From NCBI RefSeq assembly GCF_014652315.1, contig NZ_BMYO01000002.1, positions 62,001 through 126,000 on the forward strand: a DNA stretch of 64,000 bases. Direction: 5' to 3'. This document shows, one piece after another, positions 26,501-36,467 of the stretch (its first letter is position 1; every line of letters starts with the position of its first letter). The stretch comes from Jeongeupia chitinilytica. Lineage in GTDB: Bacteria; Pseudomonadota; Gammaproteobacteria; Burkholderiales; Chitinibacteraceae. The translations under genes and the position numbers were made by a program. Under the pieces are notes generated by a model. The model did no database searches, was not told where the DNA came from, and saw nothing but the letters and a program-made list of their open reading frames with translations.

Positions 26501-29500
26501 GCGGTGCACCGTTCACCGGCAGGATCACCGACCTGACGGCGGTCAACGGCGACATCACCGGCATCGACGCCGGTGACCGGCTGCGTCTGGCGACGGCGAT
26601 CGAGAACTCCGGTGGCGGCAATGCGTTCGACGTGACCGTGCGGATCGACATCCCGGCCGGCCTGAGCTTCGACGGCGGCTCGCTCGCCGCGGCCAATCTG
26701 AAAATCTATCGTGGTGACGGCACGCAGCTGCAGCTGGGTGTCGATTACAGCGTGTCCGGCAACGTCATCACCTTCCTCGATGCCGGCGGACAGGGCAGCC
26801 TGCTGGCCGGCCGCGCCGGTACTGCGGCCGATACCGACGGCAGCAACATCGTCGTGATCAGCTACGACGTGCGCGCCGACGCGGCGATTGCCGCCGCAGC
26901 CACGCTGGAAAGCGCGGGAGCGGTGACGAACTACGCCAGCGTCAACAACGGCAAGGATTTCGCCCCGGTCGACGTGATCGACAAGGCCGGCGAGCAGGTC
27001 GCCTCGCCGTCCGTGCGTGTCGTCTTCGGCGGCGGCAGTCTCGACAACGGCGATTCGACCGCCGGCCACACCACCGGCAGCAACCTCGTCATCGGCGAGG
27101 GCATGGATTACGACATCGTCGTGACGCTGCCCGAGGGCGGCATCCAGAACCTGCGGGTCGAGGACCTCATCCCGCCGGGCATGCGGCTGGATACCGGCTA
27201 CAACGGCGTCGGCTATGCGCTGATCACCACCGCCGCAGGCAGTGCGGCGCTGAGTGCCGACTTCAACGGCAACGTCACCGTCGGCAGCATGACCGGCGTG
27301 TCCGGCACGCTGGGGCAGGATGGCGTCGACGCACGCTGGACCTTCAGCGCGGCGACGACCAGTGCCGACAACGTGGCCGGCAACAACAGCTTCGTGATCC
27401 GGATCCGGCTGATCGCCAACAACGTCAGCGGCAATCAGGCCGGCGTGACCCACGGCAACGACGTGCGCGTCGTGTTCAGCGACCCCGACGGCGACACCGC
27501 TGGCGGCACGGCCACCGACCGCACCATTGCCGCTTCCGGCAGCAAGCCGACGATCACCATCGTCGAACCGACCCTGCAGGTCAGCCAGTCGACGCTGGTG
27601 ACGGCGCCGGCGATCGGCGTCGACGCCGGCGACAAGGTCGAGTACGTCCTGACGATCAGCAACGGCACTGCGGGCTCGGACTACGATGCCTTCGACATCC
27701 GGCTGAACGACGTGCTGCCGCCCGAGCTGATGAACTATCAGCTGATCAGCGTCAGCTACGCCAACGGTGCCACCAACAACGGCAGTGTCGATTTCGAGAT
27801 CGTCAACGGCGTGCTGCGTACCGTCAACGGCGCCAACATCGACATCGTCAAGGGCGGCAGCATCACGCTGCATTTCTCCGGCATCGTCACCTCGGCCGCC
27901 GCAAGCGAAACCGCGTTCGGCAACACCGCCTCGGTCAGCTGGAGCAGCCTGAACGGCAGCAACAACACGGTTGCGGACCCGGCCGGCGAGCGGACCGGTG
28001 CCGACGGCACGCTGAACAGCGGGGCGCTCAACGACTACACCGTCAACAGCACCTATACCCAGCGGATTGCGCAGGCACTGCTGGTGTCGCGTGTCGGCGG
28101 GCTGGGCGATACCGCCGCACCGTCGCCGACCAATGCCGACAGCGAGAACGTCGCGGTCGGCGAAATCATCCGTTATCGCGTCGTCTCGCTGGTGCCCGAG
28201 GGCCGGACCGACGACTACAGCATCCGCGTCACGCTCGACAAGGGCCTGAGTCTGGTCGAGGGCGACAGCACGGTGCTGCTGGCCTTCATCGCCAACCAGC
28301 TCGGCATTTCGTCCGACCAGCTCAACCTGACGACGTCCGGGACGCTGAATCTGACCGGCAACCAGACGCATGGCGCAGCGGCGATGATCGACCCGCAGCT
28401 GGCCGGGGCCAAGCCGGCGGCGGTGCTCAACGGCGCCTACATCGAGGTGACGGTCGATGGCCAGGGACGGCAGGTCATCACCTTCCATCTCGGCACGCTG
28501 ATCAACCGTGATCAGGATGCCGACTTCGAAGGCCTGTCGCTCGAATTCAACGTCCGGGTCAACAACGTCGCCGACAGCAGTGCCATCGCGGCGCCGCTGG
28601 CGGTGCAGTTCCAGGATTTCTCCGGCAGCACCAGTCTGTCGCCGGTCGATACGCTGTACGAAAAAGTGGTCGAGCCGAACTTCGGTCCGCTCGACAAGAC
28701 CGTCACCGCCTTCGATCCGAAGCCGGGTACGAGCACCGGCAATGCCACGGTGACGCTGAGCTTCACCCAGACCGGCAACGCCGATGCCTACGATGTGGTG
28801 CTGACGGACAGCTACCCGCAGGGCAGCAACGCCACCGGCGTCCGCGTCGAAATCAACGGCGTCCAGTACGACATCAACGGCACGGCGATTCCGCCCGAGT
28901 ACGGCTTCAGCGCCACGGTCGGCGGCAACGGCGTGTCGGTGCATTTCGACAAACTGGCCGCCGGGACATCGGTCAAGTTCGTCTACCAGATCGATCTGCC
29001 CAATACCACGACGATTGCCAGTACCGATGCGCGACTGGCGTGGAGCAGCCTGCCCGAGTCGTTCACGCAGTGGGGCGGTTCGTCGGTCGGCGCCGACGGC
29101 AGCGCCAGCGGCGAGCGCAACGACAGCGGCGGCGTCAACAACTACGTCCGTGTCGACGGCGCCGGTCTGGGGATTGTCAGCGGCACTTTGTGGAACGACA
29201 CGCAAAGCGCAACCGGCAGCGCGGTGCCGGACGGCCCGGGGCTGGCCGGTGTGACGGTCAAGCTGACGTGGGCCGGTGCCGACGGCGACATTTCGACCAG
29301 CGCCGACAATCTGGTCTTCACGACCACGACCGACGCTTCGGGCAACTACCGCTTCGGCGTGCTGCCGCAGGGCACTTACCAGATCGACGTCGACACCAGC
29401 ACGGCGCTGAGCACCGGCAACTTTGGCGATCTGCGCGTGCGCATCGACAACGACACGTCGACGCCGCTGGGACAGATCAGGATCCTGCTCGGCGATGCAG

Positions 29501-32500
29501 CAAGTTCGCAGGCCAACGTCGGCTATGTCGAGCAGAACGATGCGCCGGTCAATCACCTGACCACGACGACCGCGTCGGGCAACGAAGACACGCCGATCGC
29601 GATCACCGGGCTGAGCGTCAGTGACGTCGACGTCGATTCGGGCGTCGCCGCCAATTCGCGCGACATGCAGATCACGCTGACCGTGGTCAACGGTACGCTG
29701 TCGCTGGCGGGCACCGTCAATGGCCTGTCGATCAACGGCGCCGGTACCAAAACGCTGGTGCTGACCGGTCACACCGACGTACTGAATGCCGCGCTCGCGT
29801 TGCTGCGCTATCAGGGTGACCTGAACTTCAACGGCAGCGATACGCTGACCATCGTCACCGACGATCTGGGCAACTTCGGCGATGCCAACGGCAACGGCAC
29901 GCCGGGCGAAGCCGCCGACCGCCTGACCGATACCGATACGCTGGCGATCACCGTCATCGCCGTCAACGATGCCCCGGTGGCCAACAACGACAGCGCGCAG
30001 GCGGTCGAGGCCGGCGGCCACGACAACCTCAAGGCGGGGGTCAACCCGAGCGGCAGCCTGCTCGCCAACGACACCGACGTCGATATCGCGACCAATCAGG
30101 ACGTGCTGCGCGTGAGCAGCGTCGGGACCGGCGGTGCGGCGCAGACCGCCGTGGCAGACGGTGGCTCGCAAACCATCCAGGGCCTGTACGGCAAGCTGAT
30201 CGTCCAGTCGGACGGCCGCTATACCTATGTGGTCGACAATTCGCTGCCGGCCGTGCAGGCCTTGCTGCCGTCCAGTCCGCCGTTGACCGAAACGTTCGAC
30301 TACACCATTGCCGACAAGGCCGGTGCGACCTCGGGCGCGACGCTGACCGTGAGCATCCAGGGCGCCAACGACGCACCGCTGGCCGGCGACGATGTCGGCG
30401 AGGCGATCGAGAAGGGCGGCACCAACAACGGCAGCGGCGGCCAGGACGCAAGCGGCAATGTGTTCGTCAACGACACCGACCCGGATGCCGGTGACGGCCG
30501 CAGCATTTTCGCGCTGACCAACATGCAGCCGGACGAAGTGACGGCAGTCGCCGATCTGACCCTGATCGGCAACGGCACTTCGGTCGTCGTCGTCGGCAAG
30601 TACGGCACGATGACGCTGAATGCCAACGGCATGTACACCTACGTGATCGACAACGCCAACGCCGATGTGCAGAAGCTGAACACCGGGGACGTGCTGGTCG
30701 AGCATTTCACTTACCTGCTGCGCGATACCGGCGGTCTGCTGAACTACGCCCGGCTGGACATCACCGTCAAGGGCGCGAACGATGCGCCGGTGGCCACCGA
30801 CGACAGCAACGATGCCCAGGTCGCGGCGACCAATATGCCGGGGCAGGAACTGAACGCCTCGGGCAACGTGATCAACCAGCCGAGCCATCCGGACACCGGT
30901 TCGGGCACCGGCGTCGACAGCGATATCGACAACACGCGCGCGCAGTTGACCGTCAGCGGCATCCGCGTCGGTGCCGAGGGCGATGCCGGCAGCCTGACTG
31001 CGGTCACGGCGGGCACGACGTCGGCCAACGGCACCGAAATCGTCACCGCCTACGGCAGCCTGCGCATCGGCGCCGACGGTTCCTACGTGTTCGATGTCGA
31101 CAGCAGCAATACCGAGCTGCAGAACCTGAATGCGGGGCAGACCAAGACCGTGGTCTACACCTATGCGGTTCGCGACCCGGGCGGCCAGACCGATCTGGCG
31201 CAGATCGTCATTACCATCCACGGTGTCAACGATCCGCCGGTCGCGCAGAACATCGGCGCGATTGCAATCGAGGCCGGCGGCGAGGCCAACGGTACGCTGG
31301 GGATCAATCCGGGGGGCGACGCCACGGCGAGCAGCTTCGACCCGGATGGCGACCCGATCACCGTGTACGGCGTCCGGACCGGCAAAGAGGCCGACGGCCT
31401 GCCGGTGACCGACGGTAGCGGCGTGGGTGGTACCGGCGTCGTGGGCCTGTACGGCACGCTGACCGTCGATGCCAACGGCAACTACAGCTACGTCGTCGAC
31501 AACAGCAATCCCACTGTCCAGGCGCTGCGGGGGCTGAGCAACGATCTGGTCGAATACTTCACCTACACGATCGGCGATGGCAAGGGCGGCTTCGATTCGG
31601 CGACGATCGTGATTCTGGTTGCCGGCAAGAACGACAATCCGGTCGGCGTGGCGGACACGGCAGAGGCACGCGAGGCCGGCGGCGTCGGCAACAATGCACC
31701 GGGTGTCGATCCGACCGGCAATGTGCTGGGCAACGATACCGACGTCGACAGCATTGCAAGGGGTGAAACCAAGGCCGTGCTCGATGTCCGTACCGGCAGC
31801 GATGCCGCCGGCGGCACCGTCGGTACGCTGGGCACCGAGCTGCGTGGCCAGTTCGGCTGGCTGACGCTGAAGGCCGACGGCAGTTACAGCTATCGCGTCG
31901 ACAACAGCATGCCGGCGGTACAGGCATTGCTGGCAAGCTCGACGCCGCTGGTCGATACCTTCGGCTATACGGTCATCGATACCGACGGCGCGCACGGCCC
32001 GGGCAGCTTCACCACGCTGACGATCCGGATTTCGGGCGCGAACGACGCGCCGGTCGCGCAGAACGACGACGCCCGGGCGGTCGAAGCCGGCGGCGTCAAC
32101 AACAACATCGCCGGGGTCGACCCGACCGGCAATGTGCTGGCCAACGACAGCGACGTCGACACCGCCGCCAACGGCGAAACGATGATCGTCTCGGGGGTGG
32201 CGTTCGGCAGCAGGAACGGCACTGTGGGCGTGGGGCTGGCCGGGGACTACGGCACGCTGACGCTCGGTGCCGACGGCAACTACCGCTACGTTGTCGACAA
32301 CGACAACGCGCGTGTCCAGGCGCTGCGCCTGGCCGGGCAGACGCTGACCGAGGTATTCACCTACACGATCCGCGATGCTGCTGGCGCGACCAGCACGGCA
32401 ACGCTGACCGTGGTCATCGAAGGCCGGAACGACAATCCGGTTGCGCTCGACATCGGCATGCCGACGATCGAGGCGGGCGGCACCTTCAACAACGCGATCG

Positions 32501-34920
32501 GGGTCGATGCGATCGGCAACGTGATGAGCAACGACAGCGACGTCGATGCCGGTGACTCCCGCGTGGTGACCAACGCCCGCAGCCTGAACCTGTCCGGCAA
32601 TCTCGGTGCCAGCGTCGGCAGCACCGGCCCGGTCTCCGTGGCCGGGCAGTACGGCACGCTGACGATCAGCGCCGACGGCAGCTATCACTACGCCCTGAAC
32701 AACGATCTGGCTGCGGTCCAGGCCTTGAAGCCCGGCGACCAGCTCAACGAGATCTTCGAGTACCAGATCGTCGATGCGGCCGGTGCGCCGGCTACGGCGC
32801 GGCTGCTGATTCCGATTCACGGCGCCTGGGATGCTCCGGTGGCCGGCAACGATACCGGCTTGGGCATCACCGACAACGGCAAGTCGGTGGCCGTCAACCC
32901 GAAGGGCAACGTGCTCGGCAACGACACCGATGTCGACGCCAACGACATCAAGCTGGTCAGCGGCATCCGCGTCGGTGCGGAAGCCGACGGCGGTACGCTG
33001 GATTCGGTCGACGCCGGCGTCGCCACGCAGATCCAGGGGCTGTACGGCACGCTGTTCATCAATGCCGACGGCAGTTACGAATACAAGATCGATACCGGCA
33101 ACGCGACACTGCTGGCGCTCAAGCCGCTGCAGACGGTCCGGGACGTGTTCACCTATCAGGTCAAGGACGGCGGCAGCCTGCGCGATCTGGCGCAGCTGAC
33201 GCTGACCATCATCGGCCGCAACGATGCGCCGAACGCCGAAAACGACGCGGCGCAGGCGATCGAGGCATCCGGCGTGGCCAACGGCCAGGCCGGGGTGAAT
33301 CCGAGCGGCAATGTGCTCGGCAACGACACCGATCTGGAAGGCGATACGCTGACCGTGGTCGGCATCCGTACCGGCGATGCCGGTGGCAGCGGCACCGCCG
33401 GCAGCATCGGCACGGCGCTGCAGGGCCGCTACGGCACGCTGACGATCGCCGCCGACGGCAGCTGGCATTACGAGGTCGACAATACGCTGCCGGAAGTCGA
33501 GGCCCTGCGCGTCAGCGGCCAGACGCTCGAAGACGTGTTCACCTACACGATCAACGACGTCTGGGGCGCCGACGACAGCGCCGAGTTGCGGATTACCATC
33601 GACGGTCGTAACGACACGCCGGTGGCGCGCGACGATCACGCCACGGCGGTCGAGGCCGGCGGTGTTGCCAACGGCAATGCCGGTGTCGACCCGGGCGGCA
33701 ACGTGCTCGACAACGACAGCGATGTCGACAGCGTCGCCAACGGCGAGACGAAACAGGTCGTCCGCTTCAGCAATGATGCGGGCGCCAGCAGCGATGCGGG
33801 CACCGGGCTGAACGGCCGTTACGGCCGGCTGACGCTGAACGCCGACGGCGCATACACCTATGCCGTCGACAACACCAACGCAGCGGTTCAGGCCTTGCGT
33901 GCCAGCGATCAGCCGCTGTCGGACGTGTTCGTCTACGAGATGCGCGATGCGGCTGGTGCGACGGTGACCGCCCGCCTGATCGTCAGCATCCAGGGCGCCA
34001 ACGATGCACCGGTGGCGCGTGACGACAGCAGCATTGCCGATGGCGACAAGCCGACGCCGCAGGGCAGCGGCAACGTGCTGCCGAACGACAGCGATGTCGA
34101 TGCCAACGATGCGCTGACCGTGGTCAAGGTGCGTACCGGCACCGAAACCGGACAGGGCGCCGACGGCGTGGTCGGCCAAGGGCTGAAGGGGCGCTACGGC
34201 ACCCTGGTCCTCAATGCCGACGGCAGCTACCGCTACGACATCGACATGAGCAATCCGGAAGTGCTGGCCGCTGCCGGCTTCGGGCCGCTGCTGCACGACG
34301 ATTTCACCTACACGATCAGCGACCAGCTGGGCGCGACCGATCAGGCGACGCTGGTGATCCGGCTGGTGATCCCGGCGCCTTACGTGCCGCCGCCGGACGT
34401 CAATCCGACCGGTCCCGACGGCGACCAGTATTACCGCCCGATCGACGAGCTCGGCGACCGCAACGGCCAGCTGCCGGATGTCGATCCGGGGGTGTTCATC
34501 ACCCAGGTGGTCCGGGACGAAAACCTGGAGCACCGGATCGATGCACGGCCGCTGAACGCCACGTCGATCAACTGGCAGGTGAGTCCGGAGGTCCGGAGCG
34601 CGTCGATCGGCGCCCGGTTGGGGCAGGTGAACGGTCAGTTCGTGACCCAGGCGGTGCGTGCCAGCCAGCAATTCAGCGATCTGGATCTGGCGTGGATGAC
34701 TTTCCGCCATGGCCGTACTTCGCTGAGTGCCGACGGTCTGCTGTCCGATCCGTCGATCTATGCGCCGCTGCGCGAGCATCTGGCCGACGCGCCGGTCCCG
34801 CAGGAGGCGCCGGCCGCGGCGAAGACCACCGCCAGCGGATTCAAGGCGCAACTGCGTCAGGCCGCGCAGAAACTTCATGTGGATCAACCGCCAAAGAACG
34901 CTGGTGCACACAAGGGATAA
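23560..34920 (+). CDS. Giant surface/secreted protein: LEPR-XLL, DUF4347, DUF11-like, SdrD-B-like and VCBS repeats
   Basis: 3786 residues, no Sec signal peptide. Layout: residues ~22-34 ALEPRILFDGAAA, the LEPR-XLL N-terminal signature of large repetitive exoproteins. Residues ~70-230 DUF4347 with SHGSSG (His128), LYGCNIG (Cys171) and GGNWTLEVRSG. Residues ~240-1865, many DUF11-like beta-sandwich modules (V.VGDTL.Y, N.ASV.A). Residues ~1870-1985, an SdrD/Cna-B-like domain (GTLWNDTQ, ASGNYRFGVLPQGTYQIDV). A cadherin-like module from ~1993. Eleven VCBS-type repeats of ~130-150 residues (~2137-3606; NDAPVA, GNVLGNDTDVD, GTYGTL-like, FTYTI). A ~180-residue acidic to basic C-terminal tail (ending AHKG), without RTX nonapeptides. 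Start is GTG with GGGGCG upstream; ATG at 23578 is an alternative. The four genes immediately downstream look like its export apparatus. Probable adhesin or matrix protein. Confidence 0.9.
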   Translation: MKREDNMAGKRTAGILRPTTLAMALEPRILFDGAAAVAVDQQHHAGADAAAVTRPAAVAEPRDVPASAPAPRNLVVIDARLENRDALLAQLPADSKAIIVNIGDDALAAISQALTAMGKVDSIQIFSHGSSGQFDLGNRVFTSDVVRQSADTLAGWRAELNSGADIQLYGCNIGAGEAGRTLVQLLAKETGADVGASSDDTGNAAAGGNWTLEVRSGDVDKALALSDRALASFNGLLADASPTVGFTSGGTDTLIGDQLTFTLNFTNPSTQEGYAPYIDLFLPRTGKDGDDGVSFVAASYLGQNIQSYVLTFDASGKATHPLAKDNLGQPVVLNAADYGMRAGDQLVVLQVPFSSIGKDQPTVGIQVTAVLSNLADTAYDNSGAGGPDLVIKARAGFQYGNDSANNPTVDPSRVEQTLHSFTVHPTLVTLTQSVDMPEGETPTGPNYRHSETVTVKPANGQTLSNVTVTQTVPDQIQVTKIDPGSGGTLTSVTLSNGVKLTDKVLIDAAIASDTVFISSYTVSYASLSAPGNIVVQFYVPESDNGGSAVLDANTGSSRTITFGTPQAAGKWQPLDPRDRLASGDPVDFTGSGTGSNASFVAKSITLHKVAAIQVDTGSAGLTPGDTLSYSLQLAISDYFAFGGNILNQGEFKVVDTLADGQTLSGTPTFSYVVDGVTKTVNLIYTSSTDANGVTTLTFDIKASIRQAQQAGDLVGDLAFDDVLQGATGALIAYTAVIAQSYTGNYTQKEINEGDAVGNNASVSATVLLDRLNLSGSTQTDGSSTTVTIPTSTIDIDIDKVNGGTPPANGELRPGDVVTFDLNYDLVTGDYEHLTLTAYLPLPLFDVSTINWSNGSGAGQWELVGGPGGNTNLGPFTVRSGPGNSVIFDFGDYAVNAAQGSRIALKFTLRVGDAPFADQRSLAVLAQSNQQTTINHAPLISSDAVTIQSIAEPSLDVRHGVVSSSNGTITGTTGSWGAPGSGGAPFTGRITDLTAVNGDITGIDAGDRLRLATAIENSGGGNAFDVTVRIDIPAGLSFDGGSLAAANLKIYRGDGTQLQLGVDYSVSGNVITFLDAGGQGSLLAGRAGTAADTDGSNIVVISYDVRADAAIAAAATLESAGAVTNYASVNNGKDFAPVDVIDKAGEQVASPSVRVVFGGGSLDNGDSTAGHTTGSNLVIGEGMDYDIVVTLPEGGIQNLRVEDLIPPGMRLDTGYNGVGYALITTAAGSAALSADFNGNVTVGSMTGVSGTLGQDGVDARWTFSAATTSADNVAGNNSFVIRIRLIANNVSGNQAGVTHGNDVRVVFSDPDGDTAGGTATDRTIAASGSKPTITIVEPTLQVSQSTLVTAPAIGVDAGDKVEYVLTISNGTAGSDYDAFDIRLNDVLPPELMNYQLISVSYANGATNNGSVDFEIVNGVLRTVNGANIDIVKGGSITLHFSGIVTSAAASETAFGNTASVSWSSLNGSNNTVADPAGERTGADGTLNSGALNDYTVNSTYTQRIAQALLVSRVGGLGDTAAPSPTNADSENVAVGEIIRYRVVSLVPEGRTDDYSIRVTLDKGLSLVEGDSTVLLAFIANQLGISSDQLNLTTSGTLNLTGNQTHGAAAMIDPQLAGAKPAAVLNGAYIEVTVDGQGRQVITFHLGTLINRDQDADFEGLSLEFNVRVNNVADSSAIAAPLAVQFQDFSGSTSLSPVDTLYEKVVEPNFGPLDKTVTAFDPKPGTSTGNATVTLSFTQTGNADAYDVVLTDSYPQGSNATGVRVEINGVQYDINGTAIPPEYGFSATVGGNGVSVHFDKLAAGTSVKFVYQIDLPNTTTIASTDARLAWSSLPESFTQWGGSSVGADGSASGERNDSGGVNNYVRVDGAGLGIVSGTLWNDTQSATGSAVPDGPGLAGVTVKLTWAGADGDISTSADNLVFTTTTDASGNYRFGVLPQGTYQIDVDTSTALSTGNFGDLRVRIDNDTSTPLGQIRILLGDAASSQANVGYVEQNDAPVNHLTTTTASGNEDTPIAITGLSVSDVDVDSGVAANSRDMQITLTVVNGTLSLAGTVNGLSINGAGTKTLVLTGHTDVLNAALALLRYQGDLNFNGSDTLTIVTDDLGNFGDANGNGTPGEAADRLTDTDTLAITVIAVNDAPVANNDSAQAVEAGGHDNLKAGVNPSGSLLANDTDVDIATNQDVLRVSSVGTGGAAQTAVADGGSQTIQGLYGKLIVQSDGRYTYVVDNSLPAVQALLPSSPPLTETFDYTIADKAGATSGATLTVSIQGANDAPLAGDDVGEAIEKGGTNNGSGGQDASGNVFVNDTDPDAGDGRSIFALTNMQPDEVTAVADLTLIGNGTSVVVVGKYGTMTLNANGMYTYVIDNANADVQKLNTGDVLVEHFTYLLRDTGGLLNYARLDITVKGANDAPVATDDSNDAQVAATNMPGQELNASGNVINQPSHPDTGSGTGVDSDIDNTRAQLTVSGIRVGAEGDAGSLTAVTAGTTSANGTEIVTAYGSLRIGADGSYVFDVDSSNTELQNLNAGQTKTVVYTYAVRDPGGQTDLAQIVITIHGVNDPPVAQNIGAIAIEAGGEANGTLGINPGGDATASSFDPDGDPITVYGVRTGKEADGLPVTDGSGVGGTGVVGLYGTLTVDANGNYSYVVDNSNPTVQALRGLSNDLVEYFTYTIGDGKGGFDSATIVILVAGKNDNPVGVADTAEAREAGGVGNNAPGVDPTGNVLGNDTDVDSIARGETKAVLDVRTGSDAAGGTVGTLGTELRGQFGWLTLKADGSYSYRVDNSMPAVQALLASSTPLVDTFGYTVIDTDGAHGPGSFTTLTIRISGANDAPVAQNDDARAVEAGGVNNNIAGVDPTGNVLANDSDVDTAANGETMIVSGVAFGSRNGTVGVGLAGDYGTLTLGADGNYRYVVDNDNARVQALRLAGQTLTEVFTYTIRDAAGATSTATLTVVIEGRNDNPVALDIGMPTIEAGGTFNNAIGVDAIGNVMSNDSDVDAGDSRVVTNARSLNLSGNLGASVGSTGPVSVAGQYGTLTISADGSYHYALNNDLAAVQALKPGDQLNEIFEYQIVDAAGAPATARLLIPIHGAWDAPVAGNDTGLGITDNGKSVAVNPKGNVLGNDTDVDANDIKLVSGIRVGAEADGGTLDSVDAGVATQIQGLYGTLFINADGSYEYKIDTGNATLLALKPLQTVRDVFTYQVKDGGSLRDLAQLTLTIIGRNDAPNAENDAAQAIEASGVANGQAGVNPSGNVLGNDTDLEGDTLTVVGIRTGDAGGSGTAGSIGTALQGRYGTLTIAADGSWHYEVDNTLPEVEALRVSGQTLEDVFTYTINDVWGADDSAELRITIDGRNDTPVARDDHATAVEAGGVANGNAGVDPGGNVLDNDSDVDSVANGETKQVVRFSNDAGASSDAGTGLNGRYGRLTLNADGAYTYAVDNTNAAVQALRASDQPLSDVFVYEMRDAAGATVTARLIVSIQGANDAPVARDDSSIADGDKPTPQGSGNVLPNDSDVDANDALTVVKVRTGTETGQGADGVVGQGLKGRYGTLVLNADGSYRYDIDMSNPEVLAAAGFGPLLHDDFTYTISDQLGATDQATLVIRLVIPAPYVPPPDVNPTGPDGDQYYRPIDELGDRNGQLPDVDPGVFITQVVRDENLEHRIDARPLNATSINWQVSPEVRSASIGARLGQVNGQFVTQAVRASQQFSDLDLAWMTFRHGRTSLSADGLLSDPSIYAPLREHLADAPVPQEAPAAAKTTASGFKAQLRQAAQKLHVDQPPKNAGAHKG
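29968..34374 (+). repeat. Eleven tandem VCBS-type repeats coded in the giant gene
   Basis: NDAPVA-like anchors recur at about 29968, 30367, 30778, 31228, 31630, 32041, 32428, 32827, 33220, 33610 and 34000, spaced 387-450 bp. Each unit carries GN(V/L)L.NDTDVD, a GLYGTL/L..ADGSY.Y.VDN stretch and a FTYT..D..G segment. Copies are diverged at DNA level, so the array is old rather than freshly amplified. Confidence 0.85.
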
Positions 34921-34922
34921 AA

Positions 34923-36467
34923 ATGAGAAAACCCGCAGCAAAGACGCTCGGTATCGTGATGGCGGGGGCACTGCTGTCCGCATGCGCGAACTTCGAGTCC
35001 AAACCCGCCGGCAAGGACGAGATGCAAAAGCGTGTCGTCGACGACCAGCGGCTGATGTATGCCAATCAGGAACCGGTGACCGGGCCGATTACCTTCTACG
35101 AAGCGGCCGCACGCGCGCTCAAGTACAACCTCGACTACCGGCTCAAGCTGATGGAAAGCGCGCTGGCGGCCAATCTGCGCGACGTTTCCAGCTACGAGAT
35201 GCTGCCCAAGCTGGTGGCTTCGGCCGGGCGTACCGGCCGCAACAATGATTCCGGCGGTACCTCGATCGGCATCGAGGACGGCCAGGTCAGCCTTCGGCCG
35301 TCGACCTCGGAAGAGCGCTATCACAATCTCAGCGGCCTGACGCTGAGCTGGAGCGTGCTCGACTTCGGCATTGCCTACTATCGCGCACAGCAGAAGAACG
35401 ACCAGATCCTGATGGCCGAAGAGCGCCGCCGCAAGGTCGCGCAGAACGTGCTGCAGGACGTGCGCAACGCCTACTGGCGTGCGCTGTCGGCGCAGCGGCT
35501 CAAGCCCGAGGTCGATGCACTGCTGCGGCAAACGCAGAAGGCGCTGACGGCCGCGCGCGAGGCCGAGGCCAAGGGTTTCCTGCCCAAGCAGGAGGCGCTG
35601 GCCTACCAGCGCGCCCTGCTCGATTCGGTCTACCTGCTGACGGTGCGGCGCCAGGACCTCGAGTTCGCCCAGGCCGAGCTGGTCGCGCTGATGTCGCTGC
35701 CGCCGGGCACGAAGATGGTACTGGCCGAGTCGGTCGAACAGGCGTTGCCGACGTCGAACGTCGACGTGGCCGAGCTCGAGCAACTGGCGCTGGAAAGCCG
35801 GCCGGAAATCATGGAAGAGTGGTACCGCAAACGGGTGAACCAGACCGACATCGACATCGCCAAGATGCAGCTGTGGCCGAACATCGGTGTCGATTTCAGC
35901 GGTCAGTACGATTCGAACGCCTATCTGTACAACAACAGCTGGTCGCAGGCCGGGATCCGCGTGTCGCTGAACCTGCTGCAGCTGCTGCAACTGCCGTCGC
36001 TCAATGCGGCGCAGCAGGCGCAGGCGCAGACCGACGACACCCGGCGCATCGCGCTGTCGATGGCGGTGCTGACCCAGGTCCGGATCGGTACCCTGCGTTA
36101 CCAGCTGGCGTCGCAGGAGCTGGCGTTTGCCGACGACAGCCTGCGCGTCGACGCCAATCTGCTCGAATATGCCCGTGCCGCGAAGTCGACCTCGATCGGC
36201 AACCAGCTCGAAGTCATCCGCGCCGAAGGACGCTACCTGCTGTCGCGCTATCAGCGCGAGGCTGCGTACTCGAGCGCGCAGGCCGCCTGGGGCCGGATGT
36301 ACAACTCCGTCGGTTTCGACGTACTGCCCGAAACCATCGATCAACAGGATGTAAAAACACTCGCCAATGCCATTCAAGCCACTGTTACCGAGCAACAACT
36401 CCGCCGTCCGAAATACCTTCTCAACACCGGCTCCAGCGGCGTCGAGGCGGTGCCGGTTGCGCAGTAA
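34923..36467 (+). CDS. TolC-family outer-membrane channel lipoprotein
   Basis: 514 residues, starting two bases after the giant gene's stop. The signal peptide MRKPAAKTLGIVMAGALLSA ends in lipobox LLSAC (Cys21). TolC/OEP-type coiled-coil helices are clear: FYEAAARALKYNLDYRLKLMESALAANL (split by the usual SYEMLPKLVASAG beta strand), LSWSVLDFGIAYYRA, and a long helical segment around QRLKPEVDALLRQTQKAL, followed by a second repeat half from about residue 270. It would form the outer-membrane exit duct for the upstream protein. The overlap with the next gene and the unbroken spacing indicate one operon. Confidence 0.9.
   Translation: MRKPAAKTLGIVMAGALLSACANFESKPAGKDEMQKRVVDDQRLMYANQEPVTGPITFYEAAARALKYNLDYRLKLMESALAANLRDVSSYEMLPKLVASAGRTGRNNDSGGTSIGIEDGQVSLRPSTSEERYHNLSGLTLSWSVLDFGIAYYRAQQKNDQILMAEERRRKVAQNVLQDVRNAYWRALSAQRLKPEVDALLRQTQKALTAAREAEAKGFLPKQEALAYQRALLDSVYLLTVRRQDLEFAQAELVALMSLPPGTKMVLAESVEQALPTSNVDVAELEQLALESRPEIMEEWYRKRVNQTDIDIAKMQLWPNIGVDFSGQYDSNAYLYNNSWSQAGIRVSLNLLQLLQLPSLNAAQQAQAQTDDTRRIALSMAVLTQVRIGTLRYQLASQELAFADDSLRVDANLLEYARAAKSTSIGNQLEVIRAEGRYLLSRYQREAAYSSAQAAWGRMYNSVGFDVLPETIDQQDVKTLANAIQATVTEQQLRRPKYLLNTGSSGVEAVPVAQ

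Noticed and set aside
24556..34983. A very long open frame (about 3475 codons) on the minus strand opposite the giant gene
   Set aside because: It mirrors the codon pattern of the GC-rich repetitive coding strand, has no ribosome binding site, no recognisable domains and an Arg/Ala/Gly-biased composition. A reading-frame shadow.
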